Assembly: GCA_003971905.1 (NCBI GenBank)
Contig: RSEE01000040.1
Location: 248,001-312,000 of the forward strand
Length of the DNA stretch: 64,000 nt
From: Moniliella sp. 'wahieum'
Lineage: Eukaryota > Basidiomycota > Moniliellomycetes > Moniliellales > Moniliellaceae
Direction: 5' to 3'
Of this stretch, positions 9,987 through 25,522 are shown one piece after another (the stretch's first letter is position 1; each line of letters opens with the position of its first letter). The notes below the pieces were generated by a model. It was given only the letters and a program-made list of their open reading frames with translations. It had not been told where the DNA came from and made no database searches. The position numbers and the translations under genes are program-made.

Positions 9987-12900
9987 TGCTTTGTTCCTGT
10001 TCCTGCTCCGGCTGGCGCCCAGTTTCCTGCTCGTGGGAAGGCTCGCCCCCTCTTCCGTCGAAGGCGACGGCACAGAGGCCGGCGGGGGCTGCGCCTCGGT
10101 GGCCGGCACGGGGGCGGCAGAACGCGGCGGCGAGGGCGGGTCCATGTCCATGCCCACGTCCTCGTCCACGTCCATGTCTACGTCCATGTCCATGTCCTCT
10201 TGCTTGTCCTCTTGCTTGTCCTCGTGCTTGTTTTCGTGCTTGTCCTCTTGCGTGTCCGACGACGGCGCAGCGGCACGAGGCGCGTCCCGAGGTGCTGCCT
10301 CGGTCCCAGACGGCCCTCGAGCGTCCCCTGCGGGACTGGCGTCCCGAGCGCGGTCGTCGGCCCGGGTGCCGTGCGGCAGTGACGACGGCGTCGCTGGCTC
10401 CTGTTCCGGCTCGCGTTCCGCCTCTGGTTCTGGCTCTGGCTCTGGCTCTGGCTCTGGCTCCAACGTGGGCGAGTCGCGCAGCTCATCCGACTCTTCCGTC
10501 TGGCCGCGCGGGACGGGGACGGGCGTGGCGCGCTTCTTGCTCGGCTTGGGGGTGGGCTTGGGGGGCGGGGAGGCGGTGGGCACGCCCGCCACGGGTACGG
10601 GCGGCAGATCAGCCGCTTTGGACCCGCGCGGCTTGCTCTTCGTCCCCCCCGACGACCTCGGTTTCTTCGCTACGCTCGCCCCCGACGCCGCCGCATCCGA
10701 CGCGCCGCGTTTCTTGCTCCCCGGCCCCGAAGCGGGGGGAGGCAGACCCGACGCGGGAGGCGGTGCCACCCCCACGCTCATGCCCATGCCCATGCCCATC
10801 CCCGCACCGCCAGCGCCAGGCCCAAGAGCGCCGCTGCGCCATCATCTTCGCGCGAGCGCGCCGTGGTACGCACGGAAGACGTGAGCGGGGTGTCCGAGTC
10901 GCTCTCCCACCCGCCGCGGGGCTTGGCCGCCGGCCCAGGCGCCGACTTGCGCCCGGCCGTCTTCTTCTTGCCCTGTGCGGCGGGGGCTGCGGTCGGGGTC
11001 GGGGTGGAGGCCGAGGCCGAGGCCGAAGCCGAGGCGCGCGGCTTGCGTTTCCGGCCCGAGCCGGCGGCCGGCGAGGCGGGACCAAGCTCAGTTGCGCCTG
11101 CGCCCGGGCCGGACGGGGTCTTTTTGCGCGTGCGTTTCTTTTTGTCCTTGTCGTCCTTTTTCGTCTCGGCGCCCGGCCGGTACCCGCACCGGTACCCGCA
11201 CCCGCGCGCGAGGGCGACGACGCACCACCCACTGCTCGCTCCGAGCTTTCGGCCACCGACACGGCCGCCGAAGGAGGCCGGTGCACCGGTTCCGTTTCCG
11301 GCGGCCGCGGCGGGAAGAAAGGAGCGCGACCGAGGCCCATCGCCCCTGACCGAGCTCCGCCCGGCGGCGGGCAGGGGACGAGGCCCAGTCGGCTCGGCTC
11401 GGATCGAGCGGCGGCGGCGCATCGTACCCGCCCGCGGGTAGGGCGGCGGCGGGAAGGAAGACGGAGAGCCATATGGCGGAGGGTAGGCAGCTGCGGATGG
11501 AGCGGAGGCGGGGGCGGGCCCATGGGGTGCGAGCTGCCGAGGCGATGAGATCCATCTGCCGGACGCGGCGCGCCCAGGGCCGACACGCCCGGCGGTCCCG
11601 AGGGCGCGTACGCCGGTCGAAATTCGCGCTCGGGCGGCGGGAAGCGGTGGAGGTCCATGCTGGGGTGCTCATGCTGCGGAGGAGGTAGTCGGACTCGGTA
11701 GAAGGAGGGTAGCCGTTGGAGCGTCGCGGAGGAGGCGGGAGCAGAGGACCGTTGCGCCCGACGGGAGGCGGCGAGGCAGGCGACGCATGCAGGCCATTGG
11801 CCACAGCGGCCGAGGCCGTGGGCAGGGGACTGTAGTCGCACACCGACGCCGGTGCCCGAGCCGAGGGCGAAGTGGATTCCGCCGGCTCCCCTGGCGCAGC
11901 GCAGCAATGCGTTTCCTGAATATAAAGGTTGTTGGGTCCAGGTTGAGAGCGCGCATGTACGCGTCGAGCGCGTCGGCGCGCTGTGTTGCACGACTCGTAG
12001 AGGTGGCCCAAGTCGACCAGATCTCGGGGATGTCGGGGTGAGACGAATGGCGCGCGAGTACGCGTCGAGCGCGTCGCGGTACTGGTGGATGGTGTAGCAA
12101 TGCGCCGATGGACGACCAAAATTCGGGATCCTTGTTGTTGCGGTACACGGCTTGCTGGTAGGCCTCGTACGCCTTTTCGTAGTTGTTCGAGGCCATGTAG
12201 GCGCGTCCGAGGAAGTACCAACTCTTGGCGTCGTCGGCGTCCGATTCGAGCGAGGCAGTCAGCAGCTCCACCGCACGGTCTTGGTCGGTGAAGCCAGTGT
12301 GGGGCTGGTGGTAGAGCCAACCCAGCTGTTGGAGCACCTTGGCATGGGTCGGGATGCTGGCCAGCACATTCTCGTACGCCTCTTTGGCGGCCACAAACTG
12401 CCGGTCCATCTCGCACACATGGCCGATTTGGAACCAAATGTCGACCTGGGTCAAGGGAGGCGGTGGGTTGGGGAGGATGTAGCGGAAGCACTCGTTGGAG
12501 GCGGCGTATTTCTCCTGCTGTTTGTAGATGATGCCGAGGCGGAAGTAGATCTCGTTGGCCTTGTCATAGTCGGGGTCAATGCGGACGACGGAGGCAAAGG
12601 CCTCCTCGGCATGGTCCAGACTGCCGTATCGGTCGTAGAGGATGCCAATGCCGTACCAGAGGCGGGGCTCTTTGGGGTTGGGGAGGTGGTAGAGGGCTTG
12701 CTGGTAGGCCATGTAGGCCTTCTGGAGGTCGTCGAGCATCAGGTAGCAGTGGCCCAGCGCGCCCCAGGCCTCGCCGTCGTCGGGGGCGAGGGCGAGGGCC
12801 TGCTGGAAGGCGTCGACGGCGAGGGGGTAGTCGTCGTTGGCGCGGTGGACGGCGGCGACGCCCTTGAGGGTGGGGACCGAGTGGGGGTTGTGGCGGAGCG

Positions 12901-13047
12901 CGTGCTGGTACGCATCGAGCGCCTCGGCGGAGGCGGCCATGGCATCGCGGCGCTGGCGATGGCGAGCCAGGCCTGCTCGTTGGCGGCGGCGAGGCGGGCG
13001 GCAGCGGGGTGGGGGGGGGTGGGGGGGGCGGGCGGCGGCGGGAGCAT
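9288..13047 (-). CDS. SSN6: General transcriptional corepressor Ssn6/Cyc8, TPR protein
   Basis: Partner of Tup1 in the global corepressor that controls glucose-repressed and many other genes. After a Pro-rich start (MLPPPPAPPTPPHP), about ten TPR repeats run from 12960 to 11930, for example LKGVAAVHRANDDYPLAV, EPRLWYGIGILYDRYG, IWFQIGHVCEMDRQF and SWYFLGRAYMASNNYEKAY. The TPR block ends with the Cyc8-typical ALDAYMRALNLDP. The remaining half is disordered: Pro-rich, then Ser/Ala/Lys-rich, then Glu-Pro and Gln-Glu repeats. An acidic end, ESEPEEGEAEEGELLDS, stops at 9288. The end is inferred by following coding sense across several frame breaks. It is divergent from the YTH gene. Confidence 0.92.
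9905..9985 (-). repeat. (TCCTGC)n hexanucleotide repeat coding Gln-Glu
   Basis: About 13.5 perfect hexamer units. On the SSN6 strand they read CAGGAG, giving an alternating Gln-Glu tract that continues the flanking Glu-Pro-Glu-Gln repeats. Confidence 0.9.
10139..10262 (-). repeat. Asp/Met/Val and Glu-Asp-Lys coding minisatellite
   Basis: Degenerate 6-12 base units (gtccatgtcc, ttgcttgtcctc) inside SSN6 encode DMDVDMDVDED and repeated EDKHED/EDKQED on the minus strand. Confidence 0.8.
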
Positions 13048-13078
13048 GGCCGGGGGGGGGGTGGGGGGGGGGGGGCAC
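13008..13078. repeat. G-run cluster around the SSN6 start codon
   Basis: Several runs of 7-12 G on the plus strand (C-rich in the SSN6 transcript) flank the start codon at 13047. The DNA could form G-quadruplexes, and these runs are also where base counts are least reliable. Confidence 0.7.
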
Positions 13079-14264
13079 GCGGACGGAGGGATGGTTGAGC
13101 GGAGGAGGGAGGATGGATGATGGATGACGGCGGGGGCTGGCAGCTGAACTTGGGAGCGCAGCTGAGCTGGGCTGGTGTGCTGCGTTGGGGCCACCGCCAG
13201 ACAGCCGGCGCAGGGCACGGCGCCTGTGTGCTGCTGCTCTGAGAGGGCGATGGGGTCGCTGATCGTCAGCGGTGGCCTGCAGGTGCGAGCATGCGCGGCT
13301 GGGCGGCAGCCACTGTGGTGTGATGCCGGCCCTGGCCTGTCCCAGCGCCCGCCTGGCCCAGCGCCCGCCTGGCCACCGTGTCACCCTGGCTGCCACCTGT
13401 CCCATGTGCCCCCCGCGACCAGCACCTGGCCACCCCCCGCCTCGCGCCACCCACAGCGCCCATCGTCCAACGCTTCCCACTGCCAGCGCTCGTCCATTGG
13501 GGCAGCTGTCCTGCTGGTACAAGCGGCCGCAGCACAACATAACGTGTAACATGCAACCGGTAACCCGCTCCGGCAGGAACACTTGCCACCTTGACACATG
13601 CCGCTTAAACCGTACAAAAGCTTCCACTTGCAGCTCGACTGCCGAGAGCGTGAGAGCCTGCGAGATCTGAACTGGCCCAGGCGAGAGTCGCGACGCAACG
13701 ACGGGCGCCAGACACGCCCAGGCGGGCGAGGCGGAGAAAGCGGACAGCAAGGCAGCCCACGCCTCAACGTTCAACCGACGATTTGACTACGCTGTCCTCG
13801 TGCGGCTGCGACGGCGGGGCTTGGCCGGGGTTGCCCCCACTAGCCACTAGCACACTCGGCCACGCTGCCTACGCGCCTACACGCCTACGCCTACGCCTAC
13901 GCCTACGCCCATCCGACGCCCCTGGCCTCCGCATCAGCCATGCGCACACCAGCACATCACGCGACACGCCGCCACTCCAGCGCTGCCCAGCTGCGCTCGG
14001 CCGGTGCGCAGCTGGCGCAGCCTCACACTGCCCCCGCGCCCACGCCCCCCCAAATCCGCCCCGGGCACCAGCACGCCCTCGGCCCTCGGCGCCCTCTTTC
14101 CGCCCGCCGCAGCCGCGTGCCCAGGCGCTCCACCACGGGGCGCTTGGCTGTGCGTTGGCCGTTGCCCGTTCCTTTCCCTCGCCGCCGTCGCCCCGCCCGC
14201 CGTCGCCCCGCCCGCCGCCCTCATGCCGCCCCCTCCGCGCCGCAGCCACACCATTGCGCCGCCC
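13048..14264. other. Divergent region, SSN6 / YTH gene
   Basis: No gene supported. It contains a (GCCTAC)n tract at about 13867-13908 and an AACGTTCAAC motif near 13766. Long C-rich plus-strand frames before 14265 could be part of the YTH protein N-terminus, whose start is uncertain. Confidence 0.5.
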
Positions 14265-17200
14265 CATGGCCGACCGCCATCCCGCACCCACCCTCGCCCA
14301 CGCCCCCTCCTCCTCGCCCTCGCCCTTGCCCGCACCCGCACCCGCACCCCGCCCTGGGCCTTCCACCCCACCCCCTCCCCCCCCCCTCGGCCACCCTCGA
14401 CCCCCACCTGGCTGCCGTCTTTGCCGCCATCCCCGATGCCGCCGCGCTGGCCGTCGCCTACGACGCCGCGCGCCCCACCCGCGCCACCATCCCCACCGCC
14501 CCCTTCTGGCCTTCCGCCGCCGCAGGGCCTCGGTACCCCGGCGCCGCCCCCACCCTGTCCGCCAGCCCACCCAGTGGCCGTGCGCCCGGACGTCCCACTC
14601 CGCCGAGTTCTGCCAGCAGCAGCTTCAGCCTCCGCACCACCAACACCAACCCCCTCTTCCCGTCCACCACCCGCGCCCAGACCCTCGACCTCCACCCGCG
14701 CCCCCCTCCGCCCGGCGCCCCGTTGGATCTCCCCTGGGCCCCGTCCCCGCCCCCCACCATGCTCACCGCGAGCCCGACGAGGCAGGCGATATGCTTTTTG
14801 GCACCGGCGCTGGCGCTGGCGCTGCCTCGGCCCCTGGCTCGTCCCCTTCTCCCGCTCCCACCGGCACACCGCCTCGGCGGCGGCGCCCGGCCCGCCCCGG
14901 TCGGCTCCGCCCCGTGCCACATGGCCCGTGCGCTGACATACCACAGCCACACCGTCCCCTCACACTCTCCGCGCGCGGCTGCGACAGCCGCAGCATCCGC
15001 ATCGGCTACCGCCGCCAGTGCCTCGGAAACGCACCCGGCCCCGGTCCCCAGTCCCGGCGCTGGCGACGATCTCGCTCGCTCTCCTAGTGGCTACCCTCTG
15101 CCTCCCTCGTCTTCGACGAGCAGTGCCAATGGTGGAATGGGTGCCATTGGCTCCCGGTTGACCTCCCGGCCGACCCTGCCAGCACGCTCCAAACCTCCTG
15201 GCCGATAACTTGGTGCATGCCTTGGGCAGCGTCAGCTTAGCGCCTCCAGTCCGGGATTGGGCCGAGCTGCGTCGATGCGGCTGCCCTCGCGGCGTACCCC
15301 CTCGGGACCGTCCGGAGCGTCGGCGGTGCAGCACGGAGGATCGCCTTCGCCGGTTCGCTTTCGGGCTACGGCGGCTTGGTGGCCGAGCCGGATCAAGTGG
15401 CGGAATTGGCGGGGTCGACGCCGTCGCCGCCGCCGCCGCCGCCGCGCGCGGGCGCCAGCGGTCCGACGGGCCAACTCGCTTCACCTTCCTCCACCACCAC
15501 CAGTCAGTCCGTCTCCCTACCTTCGTCCCGAACCGCCGCCACCGCGTCCGCCCCAACATGCTGCCACCCTCATGCCTGGCGTCGGGCAGGGCGGGATGGA
15601 TGGGTTTGGGTCGAGTGCTTCTCTTCGCCCGTCTCGTCGGCGTCGGTGGCCCCCGGGGGGCAGACGCGCGCGCGATTGGCATGCGGCTCACCACCTCCCA
15701 TTTGCCTACAGGCGGCCATGGAATTGTGTCGGCCGCCGCAGCTGGGCCTTCGCATTCGCTTCTGCCCGACCCCAATCGGGAGAGGCACCGTACGGTCCGA
15801 TTGGCAAATCGCACTACCCACCGCCCTCGCACACGCTGTCTCCCCTTCCACGCCACCGCCCGCGGCGCACTCGGACGAGATGCCTAGCAACTTGAGCGAC
15901 GCTCCTCCCCTGGCGAACGCCACGGTCACGTCGGCCGCACCGAGTGCGGCCCCGTCGTACCCGTATGGCTTTGGTCCCGCCCTCGTACCGCTACCCGCCC
16001 ACGCTGATGGGGGGCCTCAACCCGGGGCCCACTGCCACCTGGCTTCCGCCCTCGACCACCGCCGCCTGCCGCACTACCCGCCGGACCTGTCGCCGGTGGC
16101 TCCCCGCTTTTGGGGCCGTCTTCTACCGCTGTCGCTGCTCTACCGCTGTCACCCCCGCCCCGCCGCCGCCGACGCCTAGCCTCACGACGGCCGGCCCGGC
16201 CAGGGGCAGGCCCGTCAACGGCAACCGAACGTTTCCTCGCTCCCGCACCGCCCGGGACGCGCTACTTTGTGATCAAGTCGTTTACCGAGACGATGTGGCC
16301 AAATCGCTCACCCATCGCATTTGGGCCAGCACGAAAAGGGCAACCTCCGTTTGGACCGTGCGTTCCGGGACACGAAGCGACCGGTTTCGGTTGCCGCTGC
16401 GGGTGCGGGTGCCGGGGCGTCGTCCGAGCCGAGGCGGTGGCAGCGGCGGCGGGGCCGGGGGAAGTGGTGTCGGGCCCGCGATTTGGCTCTTGTTTTCGTG
16501 AATGCGTCGGGCCACTTTTGTGGCGTGGCGGAGATGCGGTCGCCGGTGGACTACGAGACGTCAGCGACGGTGTGGCGCAGGAATAAGTGGAAAGGCACGT
16601 TTTCGGTCGAGTGGGCGGCGGTGAGGATGTCCCAACGCCACGTTTCGCCACTTGCGCCTCACCAATACGGCCGAGCAAAAGCCTGACCCAATCGCGCGAC
16701 ACGCAGAACTGCCGACCCAGGCTGGACTCACCATGCTCCACCTCTTTGCCGAATACCGGGCCAAGACGTCCCTTGTTGCATGTAGAGTACTACGCTGCAG
16801 CACCGCCAGCCGGCCGGGCGCCTACCGCTTGGGCACCGCCCCGCCCTGATACGGCGTTGCAACCTGCCTCATCCCTCTCTGTGCCGCCGCAAGCACAAGC
16901 ACAAGCACAATCACCAAGCACAATCACAATCACATGTGCCAGCTCAAGCCCAGCCCAGTCCAAACGCCCGACCAGGACCGGTGCGCCCGCCGGCTGGCAA
17001 GCACGACGCCCGTTGGGAGCCACGCGCATGCCGGCGGAGCGTTTTGGGCCGCCGCCTGGGCCTGCGTACTCGGTCCCACCCGAGTACGCGGCGGCGATCG
17101 CGACGGCGCAAGCGCAACTGCAAGTGGCGCAGGCGCATGCGTTGGCGCACGCCCAAGCGCACGGCTACCCGGCCTACGCGGCCGACGTGGGCGCCGCCGC

Positions 17201-17440
17201 ACGCCTCGCGGCGCCCTTGCCGCCGCTGGCCAACTTGCCCGGCATGCAGGGCATGCAGGGCATCCAAGGCATCCAAGGCATGGCCCCGGGCCTCTTCCCG
17301 CCGCCGCCTCCGTTTGGCTTTGCGCCCCCGGCGCCCGGGGCCATGGCACCGAGCTTGCCGGCTCGCCTGCGCCGTCGGCGTCGGCACCACGTACGCCGCG
17401 CGTGCGCATGCGTGGGTACGCGGCGGTGGCGCAGCGCTAG
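14265..17440 (+). CDS. YTH-domain RNA-binding protein (m6A reader)
   Basis: Likely reader of N6-methyladenosine in mRNA. The first ~650 residues are low complexity (Pro/Ala/Ser). The YTH domain lies at about 16255-16790: [10 protein letters not shown], then [44 protein letters not shown] and TFRHLRLTN, ending VTQSRDTQELPTQAG. The Trp of IWAST and the Trps of VWRRNKWKG are at the places of the aromatic cage that holds m6A in this family. After the domain comes a Gln/Ala/Met-rich tail with [13 protein letters not shown], ending at a stop near 17438. Frame breaks are frequent. The domain call is firm; the start (ATG 14265) and exact end are inferred. Confidence 0.85.
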
Positions 17441-17846
17441 TCCTTCGATCGCGGGACGGGGGATGGGAGGAGGAGGAGGAGTAGATGGAGAATGAGACTG
17501 CGAACCGAGCAAGGTGGGGGCGGACAGGCGTGCGTGTAGGCAGGACCCACTGGCGGAGTGGTGCAAGTGTGAAGTGATGTGATGTGTGTGGGGCGTTAGG
17601 TAAGCACAGGGACGCAGGGCTGGCTCGTGGCTCGTGGGCAGCACTGGCGCCGTGCGGGCGGCGGGCGGCTGCCGGGGGGCGGTGGTGATGGGTGACGGGT
17701 GACGCAGCCCCCGTGGCGCTGTGCGTCTCCGCGTCCCGCGCACTCCCCCTCGCCGCCTCACCAGCCTCACCAGCCTCACCAGCCTCACCACGCCCGACGC
17801 CCCGCTGAGCGTCTGGCCGCCCGCCGCCCCCACCCCCACCGCCGCC
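17441..17846. other. Spacer and 5' UTR before the Bni4-like gene
   Basis: No gene seen. It contains a tandem gggtgacgggtgacg at about 17691-17705 and a nine-base repeat (cctcaccag, four copies) at 17756-17790, close to the next ATG. Confidence 0.55.
17756..17790 (+). repeat. CCTCACCAG tandem repeat
   Basis: About four perfect 9-base units in the probable 5' UTR of the next gene. Confidence 0.85.
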
Positions 17847-19790
17847 ATGCCCGCCTCCACCGCCGTGGCCGTGGCCAGCACCTCCCTCGGCCCACCCCCT
17901 CGGCCCGCCCCTCCGCCGCAGCGTCTCTCGCCCCACCGCAAGCCCGTCCCGTCCCCGTCCCCGTCCCCCGCCCCGCCCCCTGTCCCCGCCCTGCCCCCGC
18001 CCCTGCCTCCGCCCCTGTCCGCCCCCGCCTCCGCTTCCCCCCGCGCACCCTCGCCCCGCCCGCCCGCCGCGGGCCCGCACGCGTCCTCCGTCTCCTATGC
18101 CGCCGTCGCTGCTGGTCGCGCTCATCCGGCGCCCCTCCGGACCCCGACCCCGCCCCATGCCCTCCCTCCACCCTCCCTCGCCTCCTCCGACTCGACCGTG
18201 CCCGCCCCCCCAATTGCCATGCAATCCGCACCGAACTTGCGGCCGTCGCAGCCGGCGCGCACCGTCCCCACCTCCGCGGCTGAGCCTCCACTGGGCGCAC
18301 CGAACGGATCAGCGTACGCGCGCCGCACGCCCGGCCCCGCTGGCGCCAGCTCGGGCAGGAGGATCTTTGATCGGCGGTTCAATGCGTCGACGGACAATGT
18401 GTCGCTTTCCTCGCGTCTGTCCATCAGTTCTACCATCTCCACTGCCTCGGCTGCGTTCCGCAAAGCCGCCCGGCTCGGCTCGCTCGCCAAAAAGTCCCGC
18501 AGCCTCTTCCGCTCAGCCTCCACCACCCAGCTCAACCAACCACCGCCGCACGCGCCGCTCGACTCGGTCCCCGATGCCTCCCAGATCGAGCGGGGGCAGG
18601 GGCGCAACCAGCACCAGCGCCCGAGGTCAAGGGTCCCCGGCGGTGGGCCAAAGCATTGCGCAAAGCCGGTGCCTCTGCCTCTGCCTCTGCCTCTGCCTCT
18701 GCCTCTGCCCCGGCCGCCGGTCTCACCTCCGGCCCACACCCGGCCTCGGCCAGCGGCGCGCCGGCCCCCGATCCTTTGCCGCTGCCGCTGCCGGTGCGAC
18801 GCGCGGGCCTGCCGCCCAGCACTGCGCCCGTGGGCTTGACTCCTGCGGAGCTGTACCGGCGTCAAGTGGCGGAGCGGACGGATCTGGGCCAAGGCCTGCC
18901 GCGGCGGGACACCGAGGTGCGTGAACGGGAACGGCTCGAGCCGAGGCGGGGCGAGTTGCCGAATGCAGAGGAGGAGGAGGAGGAAGATTCGGACGATGAG
19001 CTGGGCGATCCGTTGGCCGGGTCGGTACCGCTCAACTCGGCGGCGCTGCGGGCGCTAGCGCAAGCCGAGCGAGCACGACCCGCACCGGTTCGCGCTCCCG
19101 CTGCGCGGGCATCGCAAGACCGACTCGGGCGAGTCGTACCCGCCTCTGGATGGCGAGCCTCCGCTCGCGCAGGCAGGACAGGAGGAGGTGGACCTGGACC
19201 AGGTGGCGGACGAGTTGAATGCGCGAGGCGGGTGGGACCAAGGCTGGGACGATGGCGCTTCGGCCCACTCCTCGTCCTCCCTCACGCCCTATGCGCACGA
19301 CGAGGAGCGTGCCGGCCAAGCGCTCGAGCTCAAACGCTGGGCGCAGGCCTTGGCCCTCTCCCGCCACCGCGCCGCCGAAGAAGCTAAGCTCACCCCGCCT
19401 CGACCGATTTTGAAACACGCCAACTCCACCTCGGCCCTTGCGCCCGACGCGGCGGCGCCATCGCTCGCGCACCCCGACCCGCGCTCTCGCTCCACCAGCA
19501 ACGTCGCCAGCGCGCTCCTGCCGCGGCTCGGCGTACCACTCAGCACGAGTACCGGGACCAGTGCGAGTGCGGGTGCGAGTGCGAGCGGTGGCAAAGTGAT
19601 GTTTTCCGATGCGGACCGCACGCATGCCACGTGGCCGGCAGACGTGTACGATCGCCGCGGCGCCCCGTCGACCTGCAACTTGCTCACGCCCCAACTCGCC
19701 CAGCGCATCAAGGAGGAACTCAACACGTTCAAAATGGAGGAGATGGTCGTCGCTCCCTCGTCCCGAATCTTTACCCAGTTTTTTGTCTGA
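17847..19790 (+). CDS. Bni4-like protein phosphatase 1 docking protein
   Basis: Largely disordered Pro/Ser/Ala-rich protein of about 645 residues with a short conserved C-terminus. There, GGKVMF fits the [RK]VxF docking motif of PP1 and is followed by HATWPADVYDRRG and CNLLTPQLAQRIKEELNTFK, ending SSRIFTQFFV. This arrangement resembles the conserved end of fungal Bni4-type proteins, which target PP1 (Glc7) and chitin synthase to the bud neck. That match is from memory of the family and is moderate. The middle has a basic stretch (FRKAARLGSLAKKSRSLF), an Ala-Ser repeat and an acidic block of Glu. ATG 17847 (GCCGCCATGC) is in good context. Several frame breaks lie near 18600-18660 and 19080-19180. 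Confidence 0.6.
18671..18708 (+). repeat. (GCCTCT)n repeat
   Basis: About six hexamer units encode Ala-Ser in the frame that continues the preceding RWAKALRKAG segment. Confidence 0.85.
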
Positions 19791-23884
<4,094 letters not shown>

Positions 23885-24569
23885 ATAAGCACTCAGCCAT
23901 GCCCCTCTTGTTCTCCCGTGGGAGTGACAGGCGCGCATCGTCGAGCGGTTGCCAGTTGGGTCGGCCGTGTCCCATGTCACGGTTCCGAATCTTGATGTAT
24001 CTTGCTTTCGTTTCAGGATCCATGCATTCTGCCCTCTTCTAGTGTTTGCGATGCGTACTACAGACAGGTCAGCGGTCAGCCAGCCCTGCCCCCTTCGTTT
24101 GGCCAGCCGTCGCCATTTCCGCTAGCATAACCCGTCCCAGTATGGACAGTGGATCTGAGATCCGAGATCCCCCTGGCAGGCCCGACAGTCACGCGAAACC
24201 AGGCGCCGTGCGGTGTGACGGTAGATGCGTCTCGAAATGATCAGATGCCGCGCAAAGAGGAGGAGGAGCACGACGTGGAGCCACTGTGCCTTGGTGGATA
24301 CGAGGGGCGAATTGCCCAGCTGCAACGCGCCACGCAGCCGAGCAGGATCGAGCTTACGTAACCCACGCGGCTATCTCACACGATGCGACGCAGCTGCTGC
24401 GGCCGATGGCCAGACCACGACCGGCCCCCAGCCTGATTGGCCCCGATGCAACAGGATCCATTCTGCCTTGCCGCCCCTCCGCGAGCGTGGGCTACGGTCT
24501 ACAGCACGTGGGACCAAGGGCTGGATAGAGGTGGGGAATATACAATGCGCGCAGAGCGAGGCTGACAGG
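23885..24569. other. Convergent 3' region, PGM2 / UBC4
   Basis: No gene seen. Short frames on both strands have no recognisable content. Confidence 0.55.

Positions 24570-25522
<953 letters not shown>

Noticed and set aside
9398-11548. 716-codon plus-strand frame rich in Ser, Cys and Gly
   Set aside because: It is the antisense of the SSN6 repeat tail; the repeats keep several frames open. The minus strand has the coherent Glu-Pro-Gln product and the conserved TPR half.
13783-15087. 434-codon plus-strand frame starting at 13783
   Set aside because: Pro/Arg/His-rich with no motif; it overlaps the more plausible YTH N-terminus in another frame.
16944-18224. 426-codon minus-strand frame, Gly/Arg/His-rich
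   Set aside because: Antisense to the YTH tail and the start of the Bni4-like gene; composition is typical of complementary Pro/Ala-rich coding DNA.
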